From contig NZ_CP083663.1 in the NCBI RefSeq assembly GCF_020097815.1, positions 2,953,015 through 3,017,014 of the forward strand: 64,000 nucleotides of DNA, in the 5' to 3' direction. A program made the position numbers and the translations under genes. Shown in pieces: positions 26,286 through 34,457 of the stretch. Source of the stretch: Haloprofundus salinisoli (lineage in GTDB: Archaea; Halobacteriota; Halobacteria; Halobacteriales; Haloferacaceae). The stretch's first letter is position 1; every line of letters begins with the position of its first letter. The notes beneath the pieces are model-generated. The model worked only from the letters and a program-made list of their open reading frames with translations. It had not been told where the DNA came from and searched no databases.

Positions 26286-26891
26286 TCATCTGTCGACGAC
26301 CTCCAGCGCGAGCATTACGGCGAGAACGAGCGCACCGCCGGCCAGAAACGCGGCTCCGGGGGGCAGTGTACCGAGAGTCGGGGCGACTCCGTCGGCGACG
26401 CTGTCGCCGACTCGCGGGGCCGTTCCCGGTCCGCCGACGTCGGTGACAGCGACGGCTGCACCGAACAGCCACTGGACGAGCATCGCGCCGACGGCCAACA
26501 GCGCGGCGACGCCGACGAACTTCCGCAGCGAGTCGAGCACCGACGCACGGTCGTCCTCTTGGCCGGCGCAGACGACAAGCGGGCTGTCGACGGGCGCGTA
26601 GACGTTCATCTCGCGCCCCTTCACGGAGTACTCGGTGTCGACGATCTCGACGAGCCCGGCGTCCTGTAAGTTTCCGAGGTGGTGCCGGACGTTCTGCAGA
26701 GACGTGTCGACGGCGTTGGACAGCTCCGAAGCCGTCGCATCGCGCTCGTACAGCTCTGTGAGAATCAACCGAGCGGTCTCCGAGGAGAGCGACGAGAGTA
26801 GCTGCTCCGCGTCGTCGTCGTTGAGCCACAGGACGCGGGGAGTTCGCGTCTCCCGCTCTGCGTCTCTGTCCGACGGGAGCAGTCCTGACAT
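26286..26891 (-). CDS. Winged-helix (ArsR-like) regulator with C-terminal transmembrane helices
   Basis: This is a 201-residue protein. Residues ~25-95 form an ArsR/HTH_20 winged helix (LSSETARLILTELYERDAT, ASELSNAVDTSLQNVRHHLG, then a wing around VEIVDTEYSVKGREMNVY). Hydrophobic helices at about residues 128-150 and 176-197 would tether it to the membrane. It is followed directly by the secreted subtilase-like gene. This regulator-protease pairing suggests that the regulator senses or controls exported proteolysis, but the signal and target are unknown. Confidence 0.82.
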   Translation of the reverse strand: MSGLLPSDRDAERETRTPRVLWLNDDDAEQLLSSLSSETARLILTELYERDATASELSNAVDTSLQNVRHHLGNLQDAGLVEIVDTEYSVKGREMNVYAPVDSPLVVCAGQEDDRASVLDSLRKFVGVAALLAVGAMLVQWLFGAAVAVTDVGGPGTAPRVGDSVADGVAPTLGTLPPGAAFLAGGALVLAVMLALEVVDR

Positions 26892-26967
26892 GGATTCTCA
26901 TTCCATGGACGGGTTAGTAAACCCTTCGACAGATTCGGTTACGTGTTCCGGTCAAATCACTCGATTG

Positions 26968-27132
26968 TCAGTAACACGAACCGAACGCCGCCTGCAGGGG
27001 GTCGGCGAGCGGGGCGAACGCCGTCTGTCCGAATCTAACGAGGAGGTCGAGTCCGCAGAGGGTTCCGAAGAGGCGGCGTGTCACTGCCTCGGCTTTGTCG
27101 GCCGTCGGGTCAAACGTTGCCAAAGCGGACAC
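26968..27132 (-). CDS. Possible small protein, divergent from nnr
   Basis: A 54-residue frame starts at a GTG at 27132 and reads SALATFDPTADKAEAVTRRL then FGTLCGLDLLVRFGQ. Its composition is unlike antisense noise. An ACGATAG stretch about 26 bases upstream could be a promoter. It overlaps no other gene and uses the spacer between the regulator and nnr. Without a homologue I keep this tentative. The remaining spacer 26892-26967 shows nothing. Confidence 0.4.
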   Translation of the reverse strand: MSALATFDPTADKAEAVTRRLFGTLCGLDLLVRFGQTAFAPLADPLQAAFGSCY

Positions 27133-27193
27133 CGAAGCGCTCGACGGCGGTTCGACCCTATCGTTTTTCGCCCGCGACTTCGAATACCGCCGT

Positions 27194-28642
27194 ATGATAA
27201 CGTCCCGTCGGATGGCGGCCGTCGACGAGAACGCGGAGGCGCTCGGCGTCCCGCGGAAGCAGTTGATGGAGTCCAGCGGTAACGCCGTCGCCCGCGAAGT
27301 GCGCGCCCTCGTCGGCGAGGAGTCGGCAGTGGCCATCGTCGCCGGCCGCGGCAACAACGGCGGCGACGCGTTCGTCGCCGCCCGATTTCTGAAGGCGTAC
27401 GACGTGGCGGTCCACCTCCTCGGCCGCCCAGAGACAATCTCGACCGATATCGCCCGCGAGAACTGGGAGGCACTGCGGAACGCCGAGTACGACACGAACG
27501 TCGTCTCCGACTCGACGGCGCTGGGGCTCGGCGATCCGGACCTCGTCGTCGACGCGATGCTCGGGACGGGTGTCACGGGCGAACTCCGAGAACCGGAGGC
27601 GTCCGCGGCGAGGGCGATAAACGACGCCGACGCGACGGTACTCGCCGTCGACGTACCCTCCGGCGTCGACGCCGACACCGGCGAGGCCGAGGGCGTCGCC
27701 GTCGACGCCGACCGCGTGGTGACGTTTCACGACGACAAACCCGGACTCAACGACCTCGACTCGACCGTCACCGTCGCCGACATCGGGATTCCGGCGGCCG
27801 CAGAGCGGTTCGTCGGCCCCGGTGACCTGAACGTCATCGTCCGCGACCCCGAGAGCCACAAGGGCGACAACGGCGACGTGCTCGTCGTCGGTGGCGGACC
27901 GTTCTCCGGTGCACCCGCGCTGTCGGCGCACGCAGCGCTCCGGGCGGGTGCAGACCTCGTCAACGTCGCGTGCCCGCGGAACGTCGCCGACTCGGTCCGC
28001 GGCTACAGCGAGAACTTCATCGTCCACGGTCTCGACGGCGACCACATCCGTCCCGACCACGTCGACGAACTGCTCGCCCGCGTCGAGAGCAAAGACGCCG
28101 TCGTCCTCGGTCCGGGGCTCGGCGGCGCTGACGAGACGCTCGACGCCGTTCGACAGTTCATCTCCGAGTTCGAGGGAACCGCCGTCGTCGACGCCGACGC
28201 CCTGCAGGTCGTTCCCGAGGTCGACACCGACGCGACGCTCGTCTGTACGCCGCACCAGGGCGAGCTGCAGAAGATGGGCGGCGAGACGGCCGACGACTGG
28301 GAGGAGCGCGCCGAGTTGGTCGAGGCGTTCGCGGGCGACCTCGGGCAGACGCTTCTGGTAAAGGGCGCGCACGACGTGATATCCGACGGCGAGCGGACGC
28401 GAGTGAGTCGAACCGGCAACGCCGGGATGACCGTCGGCGGCACCGGCGACGTGCTCGCCGGCATCACGGGCGCGCTCGCGGCGACCCAAGACCCATTCGA
28501 CGCCGCCTGCGTCGCCGCGTGGGCCAACGGGCGCGCCGGCGATATCGCTGCCGAGGTGCGCGGCTACGGCCTCGTCGCGACGGACCTCTCCGACCGACTA
28601 CCGAAAGCGATGAATCGCGGCGGCGAGGTTGAAGGAGTATGA
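27194..28642 (+). CDS. nnr: Bifunctional NAD(P)H-hydrate epimerase/dehydratase
   Basis: This 482-residue protein has both Nnr domains. The YjeF N-terminal epimerase domain (about residues 1-220) has GRGNNGGDAFVAARFL and DAMLGTGVTGELREP. The ADP/ATP-dependent dehydratase domain follows, with HKGDNGDVLVVGGGPFSGAP, LGPGLGGADETLDA, VCTPHQGEL and the terminal GNAGMTVGGTGDVLAG. It repairs damaged NAD(P)H hydrates. The ATG at 27194 matches the family start. It overlaps moaC by four bases (ATGA), a tight operon. Confidence 0.93.
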   Translation: MITSRRMAAVDENAEALGVPRKQLMESSGNAVAREVRALVGEESAVAIVAGRGNNGGDAFVAARFLKAYDVAVHLLGRPETISTDIARENWEALRNAEYDTNVVSDSTALGLGDPDLVVDAMLGTGVTGELREPEASAARAINDADATVLAVDVPSGVDADTGEAEGVAVDADRVVTFHDDKPGLNDLDSTVTVADIGIPAAAERFVGPGDLNVIVRDPESHKGDNGDVLVVGGGPFSGAPALSAHAALRAGADLVNVACPRNVADSVRGYSENFIVHGLDGDHIRPDHVDELLARVESKDAVVLGPGLGGADETLDAVRQFISEFEGTAVVDADALQVVPEVDTDATLVCTPHQGELQKMGGETADDWEERAELVEAFAGDLGQTLLVKGAHDVISDGERTRVSRTGNAGMTVGGTGDVLAGITGALAATQDPFDAACVAAWANGRAGDIAAEVRGYGLVATDLSDRLPKAMNRGGEVEGV

Positions 28643-29274
28643 CCGAGGAAGGACGACCGGCCGGTCCAGCCGACCACGCCGGGTCAACAGCGACCGGCGA
28701 CGCGGACGCCGACCCCGCAGACCACACCGAGACCGACGACGAGACCGAGACCGACACCGAGGCTGAGGTGACTGTCGGTACTGACGTCGAGCGCGGTCGC
28801 TCCGAACTGACCCACACCGACGAGGCTGGGAACGTCCAGATGGTCGACGTCGGCGCGAAACCGAACACCGCGCGCCGCGCGGAGGCACGCGGTGAGATTC
28901 GGCTGCGCGAGTCGACTATCGAAGCGATTCGCGGTGACGAGATCGAAAAGGGCGACGTGCTGGCGACGGCCCGCGTCGGCGCGGTGCAGGCGGTCAAACA
29001 CACCTGGGAGACGATTCCGATGTGCCACCAAATTCCCATCACGAACGTCGACACCGAGTTCGACGTGCGCGACGACCGGGTGGCGTTGACCGTCGCCGTC
29101 GAGACCACTGGGAAGACCGGATGCGAGATGGAGGCGCTCGAAGGCGTCACGACCGGCCTGAACGTCGTCTGGGACATGGTGAAAGCCGCCGAGAAGGACG
29201 ACGACGGCCAGTATCCCGGGACGTCGATTCGGGACGTCGAAGTCGTCTCGAAGGAGAAGCGGACGCTGGAGTAA
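28639..29274 (+). CDS. moaC: Cyclic pyranopterin monophosphate synthase
   Basis: This 211-residue MoaC catalyses the second step of molybdenum-cofactor synthesis. Typical motifs are MVDVGAKPNTARRAEARGEI, the KHTWETIPMCHQIPI region and TGKTGCEMEALEGVTTGLNV, followed by DMVKAAEK with the catalytic Lys. The first ~48 residues are a disordered, Asp/Thr-rich extension absent from most bacterial MoaC proteins. It starts inside the nnr stop codon (ATGA overlap), so translation is probably coupled. Confidence 0.93.
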   Translation: MTEEGRPAGPADHAGSTATGDADADPADHTETDDETETDTEAEVTVGTDVERGRSELTHTDEAGNVQMVDVGAKPNTARRAEARGEIRLRESTIEAIRGDEIEKGDVLATARVGAVQAVKHTWETIPMCHQIPITNVDTEFDVRDDRVALTVAVETTGKTGCEMEALEGVTTGLNVVWDMVKAAEKDDDGQYPGTSIRDVEVVSKEKRTLE

Positions 29275-29453
29275 CCAGGTCGAAGGGTGAACAGACGGCG
29301 CACTGTACTCTCGACCGCTCCGCGACCGGGTCGCCGTACACCCGCCTCGCCCGAGTCGCGGCACTGGTCAGCGCATGCCGAGGGATGGCCCCGTTTTCGT
29401 TGATAAACGCTCGGACGGGATGCGGTTGGAGACGACCAGTCAGAGAACGAGGG

Positions 29454-30779
29454 TTACGCCGGACGCTCGTGTTCGTGTTCGCGGCGCTCCGTCGTGACGT
29501 CGTACTCGTTCGCTCTCGCTCTGATTTCGTCGGCGTCGACGCGGACGTGTTCGCCGTCCTCGTAAAGCACTTCGCCGTCGACCATCGTGAACTGCACGTC
29601 GTCGCCATGCGCCGAGAAGACGAGGTGCGAGAGCACGTCGTGCAGCGGCGTCGCGCGCGTGAGGTCCGTCGTGAGTCCGACGATGTCCGCTTTCCACCCC
29701 GACTTTAGTTTCCCAACCCTCTCGAAGCCGGCGGCCCTCGCGCCGTTTCGCGTCGCCATCTCGAAGATGACTTTCGCCGGCGTGGTCGTCGGATTGAGCG
29801 TCTGCACCTTCTGGAGTAGACTCGCCTGCCGCATCTCGGTGAACGCGTCGAGCGTGTTGTTACACGGCGGGCCGTCGTTGCCGAGTGCGACGTTGATTCC
29901 TCGGTCGAGGTAGTCGACGATGGGCGCGATGCCCGAGGCGAGTTTCATGTTCGACGAGGGGCAGTAGGTGACGTGCGTCCCCGTCTCTTCGAGAATCTCG
30001 CGCTCGGACTCGTCGGTGTGGACACAGTGCGCGAGGATGACGTCCTCTCCGGTGAGTCCGACTTCGTCGAGCCACTCGATGTTGCGCACTCCCGTCTCGC
30101 GCTCGACGGTGGCGATTTCGTCCCGGTTCTCGCTGGCGTGAGTGTGGATGCGGACGCCGTCGTAGCGGTCGGCGAGTTCGCGCGCGCCGCGGAGACACTC
30201 CTCGGTGCAACTGACGGCGAAGCGCGGCGTCACCGCGTAGCGGATGCGGTCGCCGAACGAACCGTGGTATCTCCGGATGAGTTGCTCCGTCTCGTCGAGG
30301 GCCGCCTGCGTGTCCTCGACGAGTCTCGACGGCGAATCCTTGTCCATGAGTACTTTGCCGATTCGGCCGCGGATACCCATCTCGCCGGCGGCCTCGAACG
30401 CTTCCTCGGCGTGGCGGACCGAGAGGTGGTCGATAGCCGTCGTCGTTCCCGACTCTATGAGTTCGAGGTAGCCGAGTTCGGCGGCGGTGCGCATCCCCCC
30501 GGCGTCGAGGTTCGCCTCCATCGGGAGGACGTGGTCGAACAGCCAGTTCAGAAGCGAAGTGTCGTCGGCGATACCGCGACCGAGCGACTGCACCGAGTGG
30601 ACGTGCCCGCCGACGAGACCCGGCAGCAGCACGTCGTACGACCGTCGCTCGTGGTCCGGGTAGCGGTCGAGGAGCTCCGTCCGCTCGCCCACGGCCGTGA
30701 TGCGGTCGCCGTCGATGACGACGGCTCCGTCTTTGATGACGGTCTCCGCGTCGGCGACGACGGTTCCAGAGAGTAGCAT
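29454..30779 (-). CDS. Amidohydrolase, 5'-deoxyadenosine/SAH deaminase-like
   Basis: This 441-residue metal-dependent hydrolase is of the cytosine-deaminase/MtaD group. Metal ligands are visible in GGHVHSVQSLGRG (HxH), THASENRDE, ILAHCVHTDESE and ALGNDGPPCNN (the late Asp). Archaeal relatives deaminate 5'-deoxyadenosine, methylthioadenosine or S-adenosylhomocysteine. The exact substrate here is not certain. The ATG at 30779 is preferred over the GTG 12 bases upstream. Confidence 0.82.
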   Translation of the reverse strand: MLLSGTVVADAETVIKDGAVVIDGDRITAVGERTELLDRYPDHERRSYDVLLPGLVGGHVHSVQSLGRGIADDTSLLNWLFDHVLPMEANLDAGGMRTAAELGYLELIESGTTTAIDHLSVRHAEEAFEAAGEMGIRGRIGKVLMDKDSPSRLVEDTQAALDETEQLIRRYHGSFGDRIRYAVTPRFAVSCTEECLRGARELADRYDGVRIHTHASENRDEIATVERETGVRNIEWLDEVGLTGEDVILAHCVHTDESEREILEETGTHVTYCPSSNMKLASGIAPIVDYLDRGINVALGNDGPPCNNTLDAFTEMRQASLLQKVQTLNPTTTPAKVIFEMATRNGARAAGFERVGKLKSGWKADIVGLTTDLTRATPLHDVLSHLVFSAHGDDVQFTMVDGEVLYEDGEHVRVDADEIRARANEYDVTTERREHEHERPA

Positions 30780-30870
30780 TGTCCCCGACAATCGAGGGGA
30801 AGCCGCGACAATAAAGCTCCGCTTCGGCGGCCGAGTCGTGACGGAGCGACGAACGCGAACGACGGGTGGT

Positions 30871-32157
30871 TCAGGCGGACTCGACGGCCGTCAGGTCCGC
30901 GGCTTTCGCCCGCGCCTGCTCGACGATTGCGGGTCGCGCCTCGAACTCGACGAGCACGTGGTCGTCGTCGTACTCCTCGGTCTCGACGTGGCCGTGGTCG
31001 TGAATCCACGAGACGACGCTCATCGTCTCCTCGACCAGCGGCATCATCAACCGTTCGCGCTCCCACGGCGGGAGTTCGGCTTCGATTCGCGCCTGCAGCT
31101 CTTCGACGTTCTCGCCGGTCTTCCCGGAGACGGCGACGGGGTTCGGCGCGAGTGCGGTCAGCGCCGCTTTCTTCTCTTCGAGTTCGTCGTCGTCGATGCG
31201 GTCGGTCTTGTTTAGCACCGTTACGATGGGCGCTTCGTTGCGTTCGTACAGCGTATCGTGGCTCGTGACGAGTTTCTCGCGCATCTCCTCGACGGACTCG
31301 GAAGCGTCGACGACCAACAGCACGAGGTCGGCGCGGTACACCGAGTCGAGCGTCGACTTGAACGACTCGACCAGCCAGTGCGGGAGATTCGAGATGAATC
31401 CGACGGTGTCAGTGAGGAGGACGTTCCGTTTTCCGGTTTCGGCGCGGCGCGTCGTCGTCCCGAGCGTCGTAAACAGACGGTCTTCGGACTCTGCGGTCGC
31501 GTCCAAGTCGGGATGCAGGCCCTCGTTCTCCTCGACGTCGAGTTCGGCGGCCAGTCGTCGAAGCAGCGTCGATTTTCCGGCGTTGGTATAGCCCGCGAGC
31601 GCGACGAGATCGAAGCCGGACTCGCGGCGCTGTTCGCGCCGGGTCTCCTCCTTGTCGGCGATGGAGTCCAGTTCGCGCTTGATGTTGGCTATCTGGGCTT
31701 TGATGTCCTGCTCGCGGCTCTCGTCGTACTCGCCGAGCCCCATGAACCCGGGGCGCTCGTCGCGCTTGGCGAGACTCGCCTTCGCCTCAGCGCGCGGGAG
31801 TTCGTATCTGAGTTCGGCGAGTTCTACCTGGAGTTGAGCCTTACGCGTCTGCGCGCGCTGGCCGAAGATGTCGAGGATGAGCGTGAACCGGTCGACGACC
31901 TCGACACCCTCCGGAAGTTTCTGACCGATGTTGTACGTCTGATACGGGCCCAACCGGTTGTCGACGATGACCGTATCGGCGCCGCTACGGCGGACTAGCG
32001 CCGCGAGTTCGTCGACCTTCCCCTCGCCGAACTCGTAGGCGGGGTCCTCCTCGCGGCCCTGTGTGAGTTCACCGACCACTGTGTACCCGGCCGCGCGCGC
32101 CAGCTCCGTTATCTCGCTGAGGTCAGCGCTTCCGGAGTCGACGCGCTTTGCGACCAC
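30871..32157 (-). CDS. hflX: GTPase HflX
   Basis: This is a ribosome-associated GTPase. The N-terminal HflX domain reads GEGKVDELAALV and DNRLGPYQTYNIGQ. The G domain has the P-loop GYTNAGKSTL, the switch region TLGTTTR, DTVGFISNLP and NKTD. The 5' end is unclear. In this frame the conserved AVVAKRVDSG begins at a GTG at 32157, or the frame can open at a GTG at 32226. However, a TATA-like box (32227-32234) points to a transcript beginning at an ATG at 32203 in another frame, which stops at TGA 32171-32173. Removing one base there would join the frames. Confidence 0.85.
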   Translation of the reverse strand: MVAKRVDSGSADLSEITELARAAGYTVVGELTQGREEDPAYEFGEGKVDELAALVRRSGADTVIVDNRLGPYQTYNIGQKLPEGVEVVDRFTLILDIFGQRAQTRKAQLQVELAELRYELPRAEAKASLAKRDERPGFMGLGEYDESREQDIKAQIANIKRELDSIADKEETRREQRRESGFDLVALAGYTNAGKSTLLRRLAAELDVEENEGLHPDLDATAESEDRLFTTLGTTTRRAETGKRNVLLTDTVGFISNLPHWLVESFKSTLDSVYRADLVLLVVDASESVEEMREKLVTSHDTLYERNEAPIVTVLNKTDRIDDDELEEKKAALTALAPNPVAVSGKTGENVEELQARIEAELPPWERERLMMPLVEETMSVVSWIHDHGHVETEEYDDDHVLVEFEARPAIVEQARAKAADLTAVESA

Positions 32158-32170
32158 GGCGGTCCCGTCT

Positions 32171-32203
32171 TCAGGGATGGGTGCTCTCCACCTCGGTTCG
32201 CAT
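32171..32203 (-). other. Out-of-frame 10-codon start region of hflX (lesion or leader peptide)
   Basis: From the ATG at 32203 the sequence reads MRTEVESTHP then TGA. Deleting a single T at the stop continues the reading as THPEDGTAVVAKRV into HflX, which is the natural N-terminus of the protein. It is either a one-base insertion or sequencing error, or a short upstream ORF whose stop lies 13 bases before the GTG at 32157. Confidence 0.6.
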
Positions 32204-32226
32204 GGTCGGGTGTACGTCGTGCGCAC

Positions 32227-32234
32227 TTTTGTAC
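32227..32234 (-). promoter_or_regulatory. TATA-like box of hflX
   Basis: On the minus strand GTACAAAA lies 24-31 bases before the ATG at 32203, which places the transcript start at that ATG rather than at the GTG at 32226. Confidence 0.5.
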
Positions 32235-32302
32235 TTTCCTGGGTCAGGGAAGTTGACTCGTCTCCGAATTCGTCTCGTTGTGCCGACACATATCCACAAA
32301 GG

Positions 32303-32312
32303 TAATAAGTTA
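32303..32312 (+). promoter_or_regulatory. TATA box of the FUN14 gene
   Basis: TAATAAGTTA starts 32 bases and ends 23 bases before the ATG at 32335. Confidence 0.55.
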
Positions 32313-32334
32313 GTTGTGAGGACTGTCGGTCGTG

Positions 32335-32649
32335 ATGGAAATAGACGTACAACAACTCGCCATGGAGGCCGGTACCGGCACCATTATCGGCGCCATCGTC
32401 GGCTTCGCGGCGAAGAAAGTAGCGAAGGTTATCGCCGTCCTCGTCGGTCTCGAACTCGCGCTGTTCAAGTTCCTCGAATCGCGCGGCATCCTCTCGGTCG
32501 ACTGGGACAAACTGAGTGCAGGCTTCCTGAAGACCGGCGAAGCCGCGGCGACGGGTACGCCGCCGGACTGGATGATGACGGTTCTGTCGACGCTCTCTAT
32601 CTCCGCCGGGTTTACCGGCGGCTTCCTCGTCGGCTTCAAGAAGGGGTAA
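32335..32649 (+). CDS. FUN14 domain membrane protein
   Basis: This 104-residue protein carries the Gly-rich hydrophobic segments of the FUN14 family. They are MEAGTGTIIGAIVGFAAKKV near residues 9-28, a second helix around 31-48, and a C-terminal LSTLSISAGFTGGFLVGFKKG. The archaeal family members are small inner-membrane proteins of unknown function. It is divergent from hflX and has its own TATA box. Confidence 0.85.
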   Translation: MEIDVQQLAMEAGTGTIIGAIVGFAAKKVAKVIAVLVGLELALFKFLESRGILSVDWDKLSAGFLKTGEAAATGTPPDWMMTVLSTLSISAGFTGGFLVGFKKG

Positions 32650-32754
32650 TCGGTCGTCTTCGTTTCGCCGACTCATTTCACTCGCTCTGTAGTCTCTTCT
32701 CTCGGCACGAACGGTTCCACTGAGGGACTCAACCGAGCGATGGTCGCACATCGC

Positions 32755-32979
32755 GTCACGTACTACAGCAAGACAGCCTGCGGCGCGAGCGATGCCGAGA
32801 ACGACCAGCGCAGGGAAGCCGAGATAGAGCACCTGCCGCGAGACGCGAGAGAGTTCCTGTTAGAGATACATCGCCTTCAGGTACTGCCGCAGGACGCTGA
32901 TGCTCTTGAGCGGTTCGACGAGGTCGTCGAGCGTCTCGTTCGCGTCCAACAGAAAATACCGAACCGCTCGGTTGTCGGA
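32755..32979 (-). pseudogene. Relic of a haloarchaeal membrane-protein gene
   Basis: Directly after the SBDS stop, the minus strand reads VRYFLLDANETLDDLVEPLK then SISVLRQYLKAMYL. An in-frame TAA follows (32860-32862), and then QELSRVSRQVLYLGFPALVV continues in the same frame. This looks like the inside of a membrane protein family I recall from haloarchaea, with both ends missing. The plus-strand ORF at 32740-33012 is its antisense shadow. Confidence 0.6.
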
Positions 32980-32980
32980 G

Positions 32981-33706
32981 TTACCGCGTCTTCAGGTCGT
33001 CTTTGTCCTTGATTATCTGCGTCTCCGCTTCACCGCTGGTGTGCTCATTGACGAGGTCGTAGAAGTCGTTCTGCATCCCTGCGGGGAACGTCATCACGCC
33101 GACCCACGACCCGTCGTTCTGCCACTCTTCGCGCTCCAGGTCGCCGAACTGTCGGACCCGCGCCTGCGCGCTTCCGGCGTACTGCGCGGGGAGGTTGACC
33201 GCGATGGTGACCTCGGCGAATCGAATCGGAATCACGGGACGAAGCGCGTCGAGCGCGTCGTCGACCTGCGTCTGGACGGGTTCCATCGGGTCGACGCGGA
33301 AGCCGGCCTCCTCCAGCGCGCGCTCGATTCGTTCGGGCGGGTGCGGCGCGTCGTCCATCTGCGGGTTGACCGCGTTGCGCGCGATGCGGTTGATGAGCTG
33401 TCGGCGCTTCTGCTCCTGCATCTCGCGGCGCTGTTCGGCCGTGATCTGTATCTCACCGCGTTCGACGACTTCCGGGATGATTCTCATCGGATCGGTCGTC
33501 TCGAACACCTTCTCCAAATCCTCCTCCGCGGGTCTGTCGCCGCGAGAGGCGTCCTCGAAGACGTCTTCGGCCGCGATGACTTCCTCCAAGTCGCCGTCGA
33601 ACTCGCCCCGTTTTATGGCGAGTGCAGCGTCAGGGTCGATGAGCACCTCGAAGCGCGCACCGTGAGATTCGAGTCGTGCCGTCACGGCGTCGTCAAGCGA
33701 AATCAT
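32981..33706 (-). CDS. Ribosome maturation protein SBDS/SDO1
   Basis: This 241-residue archaeal SBDS protein begins [20 protein letters not shown], with the N-terminal FYSH domain ([22 protein letters not shown]). Helical and ferredoxin-like domains follow ([60 protein letters not shown]). It helps release the anti-association factor aIF6 from the 50S subunit. The ATG at 33706 fits, since TTAAAAG-type promoter bases lie 25 bases upstream. Two relics or islands flank it. Confidence 0.9.
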   Translation of the reverse strand: MISLDDAVTARLESHGARFEVLIDPDAALAIKRGEFDGDLEEVIAAEDVFEDASRGDRPAEEDLEKVFETTDPMRIIPEVVERGEIQITAEQRREMQEQKRRQLINRIARNAVNPQMDDAPHPPERIERALEEAGFRVDPMEPVQTQVDDALDALRPVIPIRFAEVTIAVNLPAQYAGSAQARVRQFGDLEREEWQNDGSWVGVMTFPAGMQNDFYDLVNEHTSGEAETQIIKDKDDLKTR

Positions 33707-33730
33707 ACCACGGGATACTGCCTCTGGGGT

Positions 33731-33737
33731 TAAAAGC
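33731..33737 (-). promoter_or_regulatory. TATA-like box of the SBDS gene
   Basis: On the minus strand CTTTTAA ends 25 bases before the ATG at 33706, which fits a leaderless transcript. Confidence 0.5.
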
Positions 33738-33820
33738 ACTGCTTGCTTTTGGGCAAGTTCATTTCGGCTACTTACCAAAACGAAGTTCAACCCGTCCGTC
33801 GAATGCCTCTTTTTCCCTTT

Positions 33821-33828
33821 AAAAATGA
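33821..33828 (-). terminator. T-run after the low-GC gene pair
   Basis: On the minus strand CATTTTT starts 5 bases after the stop of the 42-aa ORF. This is an archaeal-type oligo-T termination signal. Confidence 0.4.
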
Positions 33829-33832
33829 GGAG

Positions 33833-33961
33833 TCATGTGCAAATCCACCAAAATATCATCTCCCAAAGAGAGTTATCAATAGGGCACATAACGGACTCTG
33901 AAATAGTAAATACGGCTAATACTGCAAGAATAGCGAGGAAAATTAGAAATAGTACTCTCAT
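33833..33961 (-). CDS. 42-residue membrane peptide in low-GC island
   Basis: The ATG at 33961 follows the TAG of the upstream 79-aa gene with no gap. The peptide starts MRVLFLIFLAILAVLAVFTI, one hydrophobic segment or signal-like helix, and ends with a Trp- and Cys-containing tail (SLWEMIFWWICT). Base composition is much poorer in GC than the surroundings. The direct TAG-ATG junction supports cotranslation with the gene before it. The function is unknown; small membrane toxins have similar size, but that is speculation. Confidence 0.45.
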   Translation of the reverse strand: MRVLFLIFLAILAVLAVFTISESVMCPIDNSLWEMIFWWICT

Positions 33962-34201
33962 CTATGCCATTGACTCCGCAAACTGGAAAAAGGCATAGAG
34001 AGCCATACCACCAACAGACATCGGCACCATTGCGACTAAAGCACCAACAAATAGACGAACCACTTGCTCAAGCATAGTAGGAGTTGCAGTTTCTATGCTC
34101 ATGTTAGCTGCCAGTCCTATCATTCCGAATATAAATGGAGCGACTGCTAAAAAAGTCATCACTGAACCGAGAACCGCTATCAGTTGCCAGTGGTTAGTCA
34201 T
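33962..34201 (-). CDS. 79-residue membrane protein in low-GC island
   Basis: The ATG at 34201 lies 27 bases after a clear TTATAAG box (34228-34234), so the start is well supported. The protein begins MTNHWQLIAVLGSVMTFLAV, with hydrophobic segments near residues 7-35 and 52-74, so two membrane helices are likely. Codon use is AT-rich, unlike neighbours, which suggests transfer. It is followed without gap by the 42-aa ORF. Confidence 0.6.
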   Translation of the reverse strand: MTNHWQLIAVLGSVMTFLAVAPFIFGMIGLAANMSIETATPTMLEQVVRLFVGALVAMVPMSVGGMALYAFFQFAESMA

Positions 34202-34227
34202 TTCTACGTGAATGTACAACTCATTTA

Positions 34228-34234
34228 CTTATAA
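34228..34234 (-). promoter_or_regulatory. TATA box of the low-GC gene pair
   Basis: TTATAAG on the minus strand, 27-33 bases before the ATG at 34201. It is one of the clearest boxes in the window. Confidence 0.65.
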
Positions 34235-34450
34235 TTGTTTTGTTGACATTGGTTTTTCATATACGTCTAAAATTAAGATGTAATAAGAAACGACATAATA
34301 TTTATAAGGTGCACATACTAGACCGTTTGCGGACCGTAGCAGGAAAACCCATACGAGTACGAAGACGACGAGTCTCTCGATAAATATTTACTCCCCTCGT
34401 CGTGGCCCTCCTCATCCGACGCTCCATCTAAACACCGAGGTACAAAGCGC

Positions 34451-34457
34451 TATATCG
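34451..34457 (+). promoter_or_regulatory. TATA-like box of the NifU-like gene
   Basis: TATATCG lies 22-28 bases before the ATG at 34479. Confidence 0.5.

Noticed and set aside
23901..26601. Long plus-strand ORFs (546 and 744 aa) over the helicase, subtilase and regulator genes
   Set aside because: Antisense frames of well-supported minus-strand genes with no recognisable motif.
32740..33012. 90-aa plus-strand ORF between FUN14 and SBDS
   Set aside because: It is the complement of the membrane-protein relic on the minus strand, which reads as real protein.
34309..34440. Possible tRNA or structured RNA before the NifU-like gene
   Set aside because: No cloverleaf or conserved T-loop could be drawn; kept only as a possible small RNA with low interest.
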